From assembly GCA_964247055.1 (NCBI GenBank), contig OZ176056.1, positions 6,758,001-6,822,000 on the forward strand: DNA of 64,000 nt. Reading direction: 5' to 3'. This document shows, piece by piece, positions 13,701-26,400 of the stretch. Both the position numbers and the translations under genes were made by a program. Source of the DNA: Paragordius varius (lineage: Eukaryota; Nematomorpha). Below the pieces are notes generated by a model, which saw only the letters and a list, made by a program, of their open reading frames with translations, made no database searches and was not told the DNA's origin. Numbering within the stretch: position 1 is the stretch's first letter; every line of letters begins with the position of its first letter.

Positions 13701-14415
13701 TCTGGTTAGTGTATAAAAAATGTATACTGTTTTATTTTGGAATCTTACAGGAGTGAGAGCTATAAAGTATATAATTTATACAAAATTGGAATTGAAAGTA
13801 GTGGAATATCAACCAACAATCCATTCAAATCCCTATATCAAGTTTGTTTAACATAAATTAATATTTTTACTGGGAATGTACGTTTTGTTTGATATTCCAC
13901 TACTTTAAATCCTATTTTGCAAAAATTATATAATTAATAATTCCAACTCAAATAATCCAAAATAAAACATTATAATTTTTTATACACTCATAAACCAGAT
14001 GACAAAAAAATGTATAAATAAAAAACAATATTGGTTTTATTTTGATATATAGGTTTTTTTACTGAATAAAATATAAATGTTAATATTTAATAGTGAGTTT
14101 AGGTAGTAAAAAAATTATATTATTAAACAAATCAATAACTGTAAAGGGTCTTTAACGCCATCTTTTTAGCTAAAATTTTATAGAAACCCTAACTATAAGA
14201 TTTTAGGCTATTTATATATAAAAAATATATACTAAAATGATAAAATATCTCAAATTTTATCATTACTTTTATCCTTAATTTACACTTTTTGCCTGATTTC
14301 GATTAACTCTCAATATTCCAAAACTAGGTGTCAACAAATAAAAATTTTTGCGGCAAATGAATACGATAAGCTATCTCATGCAAAAAAATTTTTTTTAATA
14401 ATTTTTTCACACACA

Positions 14416-14450
<35 letters not shown>

Positions 14451-17400
14451 TATATATTTACGAATTGGGGTGACCAGCACAGGCCATTTTAAAATAATAT
14501 GACAAAAAATAATTATTAGTAATTATTTTATATTTAATCTTAATTTTATCGAAATACATAAATAATGCTTGATTTAGAGGACCTCCCGTTGCCACAATAA
14601 AAAAATACAAAAACATTTACATTATTCAACAATGGATAATTAACTGTACATCTTGCAACGGATTTTAGATGATTGAAGTAAAAAATGGAATTGTAGCTCA
14701 CTTGACAAAGATCTTTATAATTTACACATTTTATGGATTACGGCATACCAGGTATAATAGACATATGCTTCAATATAGTAATTTAATCAAATCGAAAAGA
14801 ATCCTGCGCAGCAGTTTCGAGTTTAATTAAAAGGAATTGGCATTCACATAATGAAATAGTTAATAATGTTGTAAGATATTAAGTCGTGCTCCATTTTTAG
14901 AAATAAGACAATTTTTACTATAAATCTCTCTATTTTGCAGAAAAAAATGAATTATTCATATCCACGAAAATCGCTTCTTTGCTTTATAATGCGGTATCTC
15001 AGAAAAATTGCACATTGCATATTAATTTAAAAAACAGTGATTTAAACATTTTCTAATTACGTTTGTAATCTTGCTTTTATTTGTAAAACTTTAAGAAGAT
15101 TCTGATTAAGATCATGACTTCTCCGCATAAAGTAGATAGGGATAAGCTTTTTAACATTCTTTTTCTCTTCATATAAAAAAGACACTTCAGAAGCTTTAAT
15201 AAAACATCTTTCCAAGTTTCTCCGTCTGAAAAGATGTGGTTTTACTTAAAGATTTCTGATATTTTGTAAGTTACAATTATGGATTTTTAAAATGTGCTGT
15301 ATTAACAATGCAGTGTTTCTGAGCATTTAGTTACACTTTTAGCTTGATTTGTGATTTGCGATCTGAATTATTCTTGATACTTCACGTGAAACGTGGTAAA
15401 ATATCTTTGAATATTTGCTTTTATAGCCACGGTGGATTTGCATATTCAAAAGTGCATTTATTTATAATTCATTTAAAAAATAATTTTCTTCACAATAATA
15501 TGATAGGTTTTTTTGGCTTTAATTTTAATCATACTAAAATATAAGTTTAAAGGATACCTGCTTTTGTTATTGCTAAAAATTATACTTTCTCGAGAAATCC
15601 CAAATTATTTAAAGTTCGCATAAATAACATGTATTTAAATAAATATATTAAAAAAAAATTAACCTAATCTATATATTTATAAAAATGGAAAGTGGTGGCT
15701 TTGTGTTCTGTTTCCGGAAAACCGGTAAACCCATTCAATTCCAAATATAGAAAAAATATAATCATTAATGAATGCTCCGACAATAGCTTCACCCTTTTGA
15801 TAAATTAGGCCCCCAGTTCGGGCCTACCCCGTGTAAAAAAACGGGTATTTTTTGAATACAAGGTTACAAAAATTGTGCCTTTGAGACAATATCCATCGAA
15901 AAACATGTTAAACCGTTTGATTTCAAATAAGATTTTTTTTTACTAATTTTTCATTGCGCCGAACATACTCGGCTCGCTTTTTTTATTAGGCCCTCTTTTT
16001 ACCCGCTCCCCCCGTAAAATGCCATTTTTTCAAAAAAACAAAGTCCACAAAAATAATTTTTTGAATTTATTTTTCGCCCAAAGTATGTGACCGTAAAAAT
16101 TAATAAGGATTCCAGGTTTTCCCTAAAAGTCTAAAATTTTGGTCGAGCGTTTCTTTTATATTGGCCGGGTAAGAGGCTACCCGCTAAAAACTGATCCGTC
16201 ATATCGAAATAGCGTGCCTTTGAGGCTAAATTTCAGAAAATCTATCAGGCCATATGAGTTCAATCCGTGCTTAAAATATTACCAGTAACAGGAAAAAATT
16301 TAGATCGTATGGTTTTGTAAAATTAGCCGTTAATTAGGCCCTTCAAGTCCTAAAAAATGCGCCACCACAGGATGATTTTTTAATTTTGAGGCAATTTTCC
16401 AAAAATTAATGACAGCATATGGAATCAATCCTGATTCCAGTTATTCTCCGTAAAAAGATAAGAATTTTAATCAGCGCTTTTTTCTATCAGCCTCTTGGTA
16501 GGGAGCTACCCGCCTAAAACTGCGCCACCATATGAAAATTGCGTTGTTTAGGAGTTAATTTTCAGAAAACTTTTCAGACCACATAAGTTTAAGGGGCCGA
16601 TTTACTCGCAAAAAGGCAAAATTTAAGTCGAGTGGATTTTTAAAATTAGCCGTTAATTAGGCCCTTTACGCCCTAAAAAAATTCAGATCGTGCGGTTTTT
16701 TAAAATAGTCGTTAATTAGGCCATTCATGCCCTAAAAAATGCGCCACAATAGAATGATTTTTTAATTTTGAGGCAATTTTTCCAAAAACTAATGAGAGCA
16801 TATGGAATCATTCATGATTTCAGGTATTCTCCGTAAATTAACACAAATTTTATTCAAGCTCTTTTTTGTATCGCCTAAAACTGCGCCACCATATCGAAAT
16901 CGCGTTGTTTAGGAGTTAATTTTCAGACAACTTATCAGGCCACATAAGTTTAATATGGGCCTGAAATATAACCCGTAAAAAGGAAAAAAAAAGTCGAGCG
17001 GATTTTTTAAATTAGCGGTTAAATAGGCCCTTTACGCCCTGAAAATGCGGTATCATTAAACTATTATTTAGTTTTGAAGCCATTCTTCCATAAACTATTA
17101 AGAACATATGGAATGAATGATGATTCCAGGCATTCCCCTATAAGGGCAAAAATTTTTATCGAACGTCTTTTTTATATTGGCCTCTGGGCAGAGGGCTACC
17201 CGCCTACAACTCCACACCATATCCATACAGCCTGACTTTGGAGTCAAATTTTAGATTATCAGGTCATATGAGTTCAGTGGCTTGAAATATTACCCGTAAA
17301 AAGTAAAAAATTTAAGTAGACTGGTTTTATTAAATTCCCCCTTAATTAGGCCCTTGCCCTGAAAAATGCGCCTCCATAGAATGACATATTGGTTTTGAGG

Positions 17401-20400
17401 CAATTTTTCGAAGATTTCACCAGAGCATATGGAATCAGTCATGATTCCAGGTATTACACGAAGTAAGGCAAAAATTTAATCGAGTGCTTTTTTATTTCAC
17501 CTCTGGTTAGGGGGCTACTTGCATAAAACTGCGATACCATATCGATGCAGCATGCCTTTGAAGCCAAATTTCAGAAAACCCATGTGTCTAATAGGATGGA
17601 ATCCATGATAATTCCAGATATTCCCCAAATAAAGACAAAAATTTTGCCCAACTTTTTTACCCCCCGGGTAAGGAGCACCCGCCAGAAACAGCGCCACTAT
17701 ATAGAAATTGTTGTTTTGGAACTATTTAACAGAAGAAGCCATATGAGGTTATTATAAGCTTGAAATATTACCTGTAATAAGATAAAATTTAATGTCGGGC
17801 TTTTTTAATCAGCCGTTATTTTGGGGCCTTTAAAATACGCCATCACATAAAGCTTATTTAGTGTTGAGTTATTTTTTCAAAAACCCCATCAGACGATGGT
17901 ATCAAAGATGATTCCAAATATTTGCCCTATAAAGGCAAAGAATTTAACTCAGCGCTTTTCCATATAGGTCTATGGGTAGGGGTCTACCGGTTTAAAACTG
18001 AGACGCCATACAAAAATGGCGTGGTTTTGGAGCTGATTAAAAAACCTAAGCAAGTACGAATTCAGTTGCTCGTTTCTGGCGAATTTGCATATCATTCTTT
18101 CCTTCAAAAATGGACCAAAAATGAGTTACTTTTTATATCCCTTGATCCCAGTTGTGAACACAATTCAAAATAGAACTTTTAACCATAATATCGTAAAACA
18201 AAAATTTTAAATTAAATCCAATGATAGTTGAATATACTTCATAAGGGACAGTTTAAATATGGTCAGTTTCGAGTAAAGAATATTTGAGCCTATGCAAAAA
18301 CCCGTAAAAGAATAATTTAAGACATTTTTTTATTTTAGTATGTTTTTCATTATTTTATCTCCATTACCTCTATTTATTGCAAATTATTAAGAATAATTAT
18401 CAGCGACGTCACAGCGAAGCGTTACAGGGCCAGCTAAACAAATTTAAATATGTTAACAAATAAATCTTATCACAATATAGAAATACAGTAAAAATTAATT
18501 TTATACGGACAAAACGTAAAAATTAAAGACAAATATTTTTTCCTAAATGACAACCATACTTTTTAAACCATAAATTTTATTATAATAAGATATAAAATGT
18601 AAAATATATAATTGATTGTGTTACCAAAAATTTCTCTTTCATAGTTTGCAAATATGAACAATAATGTAAATCAAAAAAATCACAATGTCTTTTTGTAAAA
18701 AATATTTCTCTTTACATTTTTACGTTTAGTCCGTATAATTCCAATTTTTACTGTAAATTATGAAAAATTAATTATAATTTTGGGAAAAAAAATTCTATAC
18801 AAAAACATTTTTTTCACTTTACATGCGGTCACGTTTTGAGATCTCGCGGTCACAAAATCGACCGCGTCGACCGTTTGGCCACCCCTGATATATGCCATAA
18901 TCACATTTTTCTGTATAAATTATTAGATGTTTAAAACTAAGTATAGTTTTAGACCCATATGATCCAATTAGAAAGTTAATGAGACAATGTAAAACACTAA
19001 ATTGCACGTAGTTTAGCAATTACATAAAAGGTATGGCTGAAAAATAATAAACAGGACTGCCTTTATAAAACACCTAAGTTATATTACCCATCATTACCTT
19101 CATTTATAAAATCCTTACTCTTGGCAAGATCCCACTATTTATGCGTCTACATAACACACAAGAGTGTTTAATTAAAATTATTAAAATTTTATAGTACCAT
19201 ATAAATATAAAATTGTTCGGCCAATTTCTTAGATGTGAATCGAAAAAGTTGTTAGTATACTTAAAATAAAAAATACTATATTAACTACCGGAATCCAAGT
19301 GATAGAATAAAAATTTAACATCTTTTTTATAGATTAGAGCAAAAATTTATACCAATACTTCGCGGCTGGTCTTTTTTTAATTATTTTGATTCCAATTATG
19401 AATAATTTGCCCCTAACATAATCGTTAAAGCATGATAAATATCCAATTATTATATTTTAAACATTAAGGCCTTTTTGCGTACCTTGAAAAGCGTGTTGGC
19501 TTTATAGGGTATACAATTCAAAATGTAACTTACTCTATTTTAATCCCATTCGGAAGATTGACATTAAGTATTTTGGGGTGTGAAAGATTTTGGGGCAAAC
19601 TAACACAAATACTTTCGTATTGAACAAAGGTTAAATCTCTGCTAGGTGGTGGATTAATCACAGACGATGTTTTACTCTTGGATACTGAGCAATTCGTCGC
19701 CATAGGTAAAGGCTTTGAAAAATTTCTAATATACGTCCCCATTATGTTTTGTATAAATTGTTGTTTTGAAGCAACTGTCGAAATTCTTCTTATAAAGGTT
19801 GGTTCTAGCAAAAGGTATTTAATCAATAAATGCATATAAATATCAATGATATAATTTTAAACCTGTACAAGCTATAAGAATGCTTGATATTAATATATTT
19901 GTAGGATAGATGAAGTTTTCTGATGGTTTTTGTAATATAAGTTCTACATTCTCCATATAATGTTTGATGCGTTCAGCATTATTTCCAGAGAGAAATTTTA
20001 TTTCTTGTATGAGCAAATTGCGTAGAATTGGATCATAATTGATTTCAATCTATTAAAATGATATATTAATTTGGGAAATTTAAAAAATAATAATTATAAA
20101 ACAGGGCTTGGAACTGGTTCAAACAAAGTGGAACCGGAACCGCGTTGGTTCTTTAGAATTTAAAATAGAACCTGGCGGTTCCTGAAATTCGGAACCAAAC
20201 CGGGGTGGTTCCTGAACAAATGGAACCGGAACCGCGTTGGTTACTTAAAAATTTAACGGTTCCGGAACCGGTTCTTTACAATTAGAACCATTCTATTTTT
20301 AGTTCCTGAAATTGATTAAATGATTTACAGAATTATTATTGTAATAATACAACCAATATTAAACAATTTATTAAAAATTGCCAAATGTATAGTGAAAGAA

Positions 20401-23400
20401 AAATAGTGTAGCATAATGAAACAAATTATAAAAATATAAAAGGAAAATGTAATAGTACAAAGGTATAAAATGAGAGTTAAATTAAGTATACCACAAAATT
20501 TTTTTTATATAACTTTAAATAATTATTGCACTAAGCCTTTCGCTGGTCAAACTGCGTCTCAAGTCTTAAAATAGAAGGGTGAAAAAACTCCTTTCAACGG
20601 ACATCTATATTTACAAACATATGTATATTAAATAAACTTGAGTTATGACTATTAGTTTTGTTAGAACAGTTGAATCGTCCAAAATTCAGGTATCGCTACT
20701 ATAATATTAGGCGCTTAGATTTAGGTTTAAAGTTTGAAATGTGTAATATAAAATGGTACAATGAAATTCAAATAATAAAATAAAATTTTTATAATGAAAA
20801 TCATATGGGAACCAGTAATTTAGGGGGTGAACCGGAACCGGGGTGGTTCCTAAAAATTTATAGATAGAACCTAGGTGGTTCCTGAAATTTTGGAATCGAT
20901 ACCGCGGTGGTTCCCGGAGTGGAACCGAAACCATGTTAGTTCCATCCCAATAGAACCGGTTCTTGTTAAAACCAGGAACTGGGTTCCGATTCCATGCAAT
21001 TCCGGTTCCAAGACCTGTTATAAATCAGTAATATAAAAGGTAAGTTGTGAGGTAATATGGCGTATAACCCTAAAAAACGATAAATTTATAATGTTTACCA
21101 AAACATATCCGAAAGCTCCAGTAAAACCTTTCTAATACCTAATATTTATGCAGCTATTTAAACACTAAATTTAGTAAAATATTCGACTTTATAATATTTA
21201 TTAATATTTTTTATTTCAATAAATTCGGTCATATTAATTGTAAATATATAATGTATATTTCTAATAAATTAGACAAAATCCGCATTTTTACCGGAGTTAT
21301 TTTTTATTAAAATTCACTTCTATTTTTCACGAAATAACTAGGGCTTCGAATCGGAATCGAAATCCTGTTAGTGGTTTTAGCCGAACTGGTTGCGTAGGCT
21401 TGGTAACAATACAAATTTTAAGAACCACCTTGGTTTTATTATCTTAGAAACCAATAATCGATTATCTATAAAGGAAATAAGCCACACTAGGCCGCATGAG
21501 GCCCTCAAATTTTTTTGCCAGGCCACTGCAAGGTTATTAAAATTTTATTAGGTAAGGTTGCATTAGCGGTACATGTTTTGCGGGTCACAACACATTATTG
21601 TGTATGAACTTAATGCCATGACTAAATGATTCTAATGATTATGTTTTGATTTACAGTCGTTGATATTTTGGTTTATACTATTATAATAAAAATTAAGAAT
21701 TATTTAATGATAACTCAGGGGAGCCGCAGTTTCGATCCCAAAATTTTAAGAACCGCCCGTACCATTTTTAAATTTGTAGGAATCCGCAAACCACACCGGT
21801 TCCTTTTTTAGAACCGGTCGAAGCCATGAAAATATCTATTCAAGTCATTTTTCGATCACTAATAAAATAAATTTAAAATATAAACTATAATTATATTAAG
21901 ATAATATTTAATAATCCTTAATATTGCTTTTTATTTAATTCGAAATTATAATAATTTTTAACTTTTGCGGCATAAGATTTTTGAAGTAAAGACTTTTTGT
22001 GATAAAAAAAATCTTATTTTTGCCCGTTTAAATTTTAAGTGAGCATTAAATTGTCTTTTGTCTGTTTTTAAAAACTCAGCTCTTGTAAAAATCGATAATG
22101 ATCTTTTAAAATCCGAAAAAATGAAAGTTAGGCGCCATATAAGAGCAAAAGGCATCCAATATACGAAAACAGATAGTGTCAGTATTTTTGGCAGCCACAT
22201 AGCAAAACTAAGGGGTGTTTATTATGTGATGATTGAAATTTCATTAGGTCAGTAACCGATATTCATATATAATTCATTGATACCTTAAACTGTAGGTATA
22301 AAAGAAACAAATAAATAAATAAATTGGTGAAACTGGAGTTAACAGGGATATATTTAAAAAGTCAAATCAGGACTTAAAATTTATGTTAAAAGGTGAGTAA
22401 TACATATTGCAGTTTGGGATCGAATATAACCTATTATTATAACTTTGCAAAATATTTTTTACGATTTCTGTACGATGCATATATAAATTTCTAATCATAA
22501 TTAAAGTCTAATAAGTAATTTATGTTAAAAAATGAATTTTTATTTTATCTGCTTTTTATTATGTGGATTCTTTCGAAGTATTCTTATAAATCATTGCGCT
22601 TTGTTTTTATCTATACAATTTTATTATACCGTTTCCATAACATCCAAATCAAGCAGTAGATTGGATTTTTCTTTCTTACCATTTTTTGATGTTTGCGCAG
22701 AAAATATTAATATATTTGGATATAGGGTGTGATTAGTATTATCATTGAGCGATTCACAATAGATAGAAATTTCAATGTAGTGAGTTTTGATAGTTGGTTT
22801 ATTATTGTGTATGTTAATGGATGGGACTTGGATACTTAAATACATGGTTATACCAGTGGAATTACATAACGATTTATTGTGTTTCCATTGATTCTTTAAA
22901 AGGTATTGGATTTCCAGGCTAGAAAACTTTGAGTTAATGGTTACATATATAATTAATCTTGTTAATTTTCCTAATTTATATATTTATAAAAATTTATCTT
23001 TATAAAATAATAATTTTCCAAGTTTAGCATTGTAGTTTTACCAATTAATATTTTTGGTATCGAAAACTGACAATTTAAGGAAGAAAATATAAGGTATATA
23101 ACTCGAAAATACGATATTAAGCCTCGGTGATCCTTTGGGTTTTTATATCCCAGGCGAATTGGCATTTTATCTTAAACAGTATTTAAAATATTGATGTAAA
23201 TTTCATAAAATACTTTTTTTTAGCTTTTAGGAGCTTTATACAAGATTTATTTTAAGCTTTCAGAGTACATTTTACCAGTTAAAACTTGATATTTATCGAT
23301 TATAATATCAGCTGTTTGTTTCGGTATTGTTTTGGGGCTGACTAATTTTCCTAGAAATTAATAACGTAAAAAAATATAAGCTTTTTATCTAATGTATGAG

Positions 23401-26400
23401 AAAAATATTTCATAATTAAATTATTTGCTAAAAAAACTTTCAAAACAGTAGGTTATCAGAATGGAGCTCTGCGATCTAAAACTACGCCAATATGTCATCG
23501 CGGACAAAAAAGTAAAATTTGGGGTATCTGAATACCCCAGGCAATATTAAATTTGATTTTTTTAAAAAACAACTAAAAGAAACATTCCCAATTTATACTT
23601 TCATCCTCAAAAAAATTATATAAATAACCCGAAATATATCAATAAAATATAGTTTTGAAAAAAAAGTTACATATCAAACTACTTAGGCGCCATTTTATTT
23701 CGCAATATTTTTGCATATCGTATTTATTTAATTGTAAAGCTAAAATTAAAGCTAATTTTTCATTTAAATCACAATCAACATTGATAGAAACAGAAAAAGT
23801 GGTTTATTTTGTATTATTTTTAAATTTAGCTAATGCACACATGTAATGTTGATTAAATTACCTTGAGGCTTTACCTAAAAATAAGTAATATCAATATTTT
23901 TAAAAGAATTTTTATATATATTTCGGTTCACTAATGTTAAAATGCAAATTTTTGCCATCGTTTCAATTCATTCCATATTTTTTGAATTATTTTATTTGAA
24001 ACATGCCTACGGTATCCAACTACCCCAGTTTGAATCTAAGGACTGAAATGAATGTGTTGTATTCATGTGTTAGGCAGTGAGTTTTATAAAATTATTATTT
24101 TTGAATCAAAATAGCTAAAATTGTGTAAATTAATATTTAAAAAATGTTCAGCAGGAGTGTTACAATATTCTTTGAATACAAATAATTTTGAATTGTATTA
24201 GCCTTCTAATAATATTTTTTATCCCAACGTGCCTGTTATTACCTAGGATGGATTGATATATATGAGCATAAATTAGCAAAATAATAAATTATTAATACTA
24301 AATTTTTGTTAAAAATTAAGATGTAATAATAATTAACCCATAAATATCTATTTACTCAGGTAGGATTATTATTTATTGAAAAAGTTATCAGTAAATTTAA
24401 CTAATCCATTAGAATTTTAGACAGTTTGCTGACTGCGGTAAACAAAATTGTACTAATTTTGTAAGAGTCAGATTTATTAAGCCCTTTTTTTCTAATTGTC
24501 AAAACAAATGCTTTTAATATATTTCAGTCATTTGGTAGGTTTTAGACATCCTAATCCATATATAAAAATTTAAAAACAAAAATTCATGCAAAACAGCTGA
24601 ATGCTTAAAATAAATATGTATTTGTTTATTTTCTATACAACTTGACTCAAAATTTCGGGTTTTGAAAGCTTCGCGATTTAATACAGATAAAAAAAATTTA
24701 AAAATAATAAAAAACGACATTTTTGAGCTTCTAAATAAATATTTGCTTGGTTAATAATACTAAATTAACGTATATTTTAATATTTTTACTCTATTCTTTA
24801 TGGTGGTACTATAAGATATGCTTGGAAATTCACTGTAAATTCTTTGCAAACCTAATTTGACTTTACCAATGGGATAAATGGGATCACCACCACAATTTTC
24901 ATCTAAAATAGGAAAAAATAATTACTGTATTATTAATTAAATTTGCAACTTCATCGTATTTTTTAAAAGCATACTTGATCGATTTAGATTTACGAATTCT
25001 CTATGAATTTTTATTTCAATTGTTCTAGTTGGATAAGTAGAGTTAATTGGAATATCCATTTCCTGCATTGTTAATGAGGCACCCGGGATATCTATAAACC
25101 TTAATATAAGGATAATGTATGATGGGATCAAAGATTTAAATTATGGTATCGTAATGACAGGAACCACGTTTTTTAGAAGCCGAAGTGTTAAAATAGCATT
25201 ATTAATGGCATATCTTATAAACTGATTTTTACTAACAAAATGAATCTAATCCTAAGTTGGTGATTTCTAGGTTATAAAAATTTTGATATTTTAAAGGGCA
25301 TCCAAATTTAATTCATATTGTCGGAAAGAATTTTATTTGGTATAAGTCAATTAATTTTATTACTGTTAAATTTAGATAAATGACGTTTAAATAAAAAATT
25401 GACTTGTTCATGTTGAAATTTTAAATACCTAAACTACCATTTGTACGTTGTTCTTTAATATTTATTTACTTCTTTTTATCTGTACCCTATCATTTTTAAC
25501 ATATTATCTTTTTTTATAAACAATCATTATCAACTTTTTATCATCCAAGAACATTTGTCATTATTAAATTATTAAAAAATATTTTATTTTTTCTTAATAT
25601 ATATAAGAATTAAAAATTATATAAATTTGTGGGTTATTAATTGTTTTTTTTGCTAAAGCCTTTAGAAACGTTATCATATTGTTAATGTGGGGGAACAACA
25701 AAAGTGTTTTTAATATAAAAATGTTAACTTAAGATAAAACATTCTAATTAAAATAGGAAATACAAAAATATTTATAGGAAAACTAAAAAACAAAGGACCA
25801 ACTTAAGTTTAGGGACCACTTAAATTGTTAGAGGCCAACTTAAAGTGTTTAAGGACTTGAAGTCTTTAAGGCTTAACTTGAAGTGTTAAACAGCAATTTT
25901 ATATTATAGACTGCAGAATAGTTTTTCAAAATCATCTGAAAATATCTATATTTAAAGTTTTTATGATTCATTTAGCTTTAGTTATTATATTTTATTAAAT
26001 AATTTATGAAATGTAGGAATTAACTTAGTAACCGGTTTTTGACCAATAAAAATTTTAGGGAATCTATCCCGTTCTACAAGCTCAGAAATTTTCCTAATCC
26101 TCCTTCCCAAATTTTAGGAACCAGAACTAAAATATAGATAGACTAAAAGGGTTCCAGATTGCACCTTGCACAAACAGCCCTTGCTATGGTTCCATAGCTA
26201 TGCTTTATTCTTTATTAGCATTGTTTTGTGTGCATGTCATTTCAAAATATTTTGCAATCGAAATTTTACATATGGTATAAAATGTTAATAATAAATTATA
26301 TATACTTGAGCCTGTCAAATACATCTAACAGCTCATTCACATTCATGTAAATGGATATTTGACATAATTCTAAAAATTTATATATTTTCATATACAGCTA

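Larger units (their letters stand above)
13146..18887. mobile_element. hAT-like element, 5.7 kb, perfect 8-bp TSD
   Basis: The ends are imperfect inverted repeats: CCGAGGTGGCCAACC on the left and, reverse-complemented, CAGGGGTGGCCAAAC on the right. The same 8 bp, ATATATGC, flanks both sides (13138-13145 and 18888-18895), as expected of hAT insertion. I find no transposase frame. The interior is a 1.16-kb palindrome (13255-14418), a microsatellite, a ~330-bp degenerate tandem repeat (about 15790-18060) and a TA-flanked MITE near the right end (18486-18753). It may be a non-autonomous element that grew by later insertions and tandem amplification. It lies in an intron of gene A. Confidence 0.75.

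Noticed and set aside
21958-22255. Overlapping plus and minus frames (MWLPKILTLSVF... and MSVFKNSALVKIDND...).
   Set aside because: I tried it as an extra gene A exon, but the phases do not fit, and exon 22926-22630 joins 20049-19863 directly in phase 0.
22675-22690. GTAAGA donor inside gene A exon 22926-22630.
   Set aside because: A good-looking donor, but the aligned gene B exon continues to the equivalent of 22630, and using it leaves phase 1, which does not fit the next exon.
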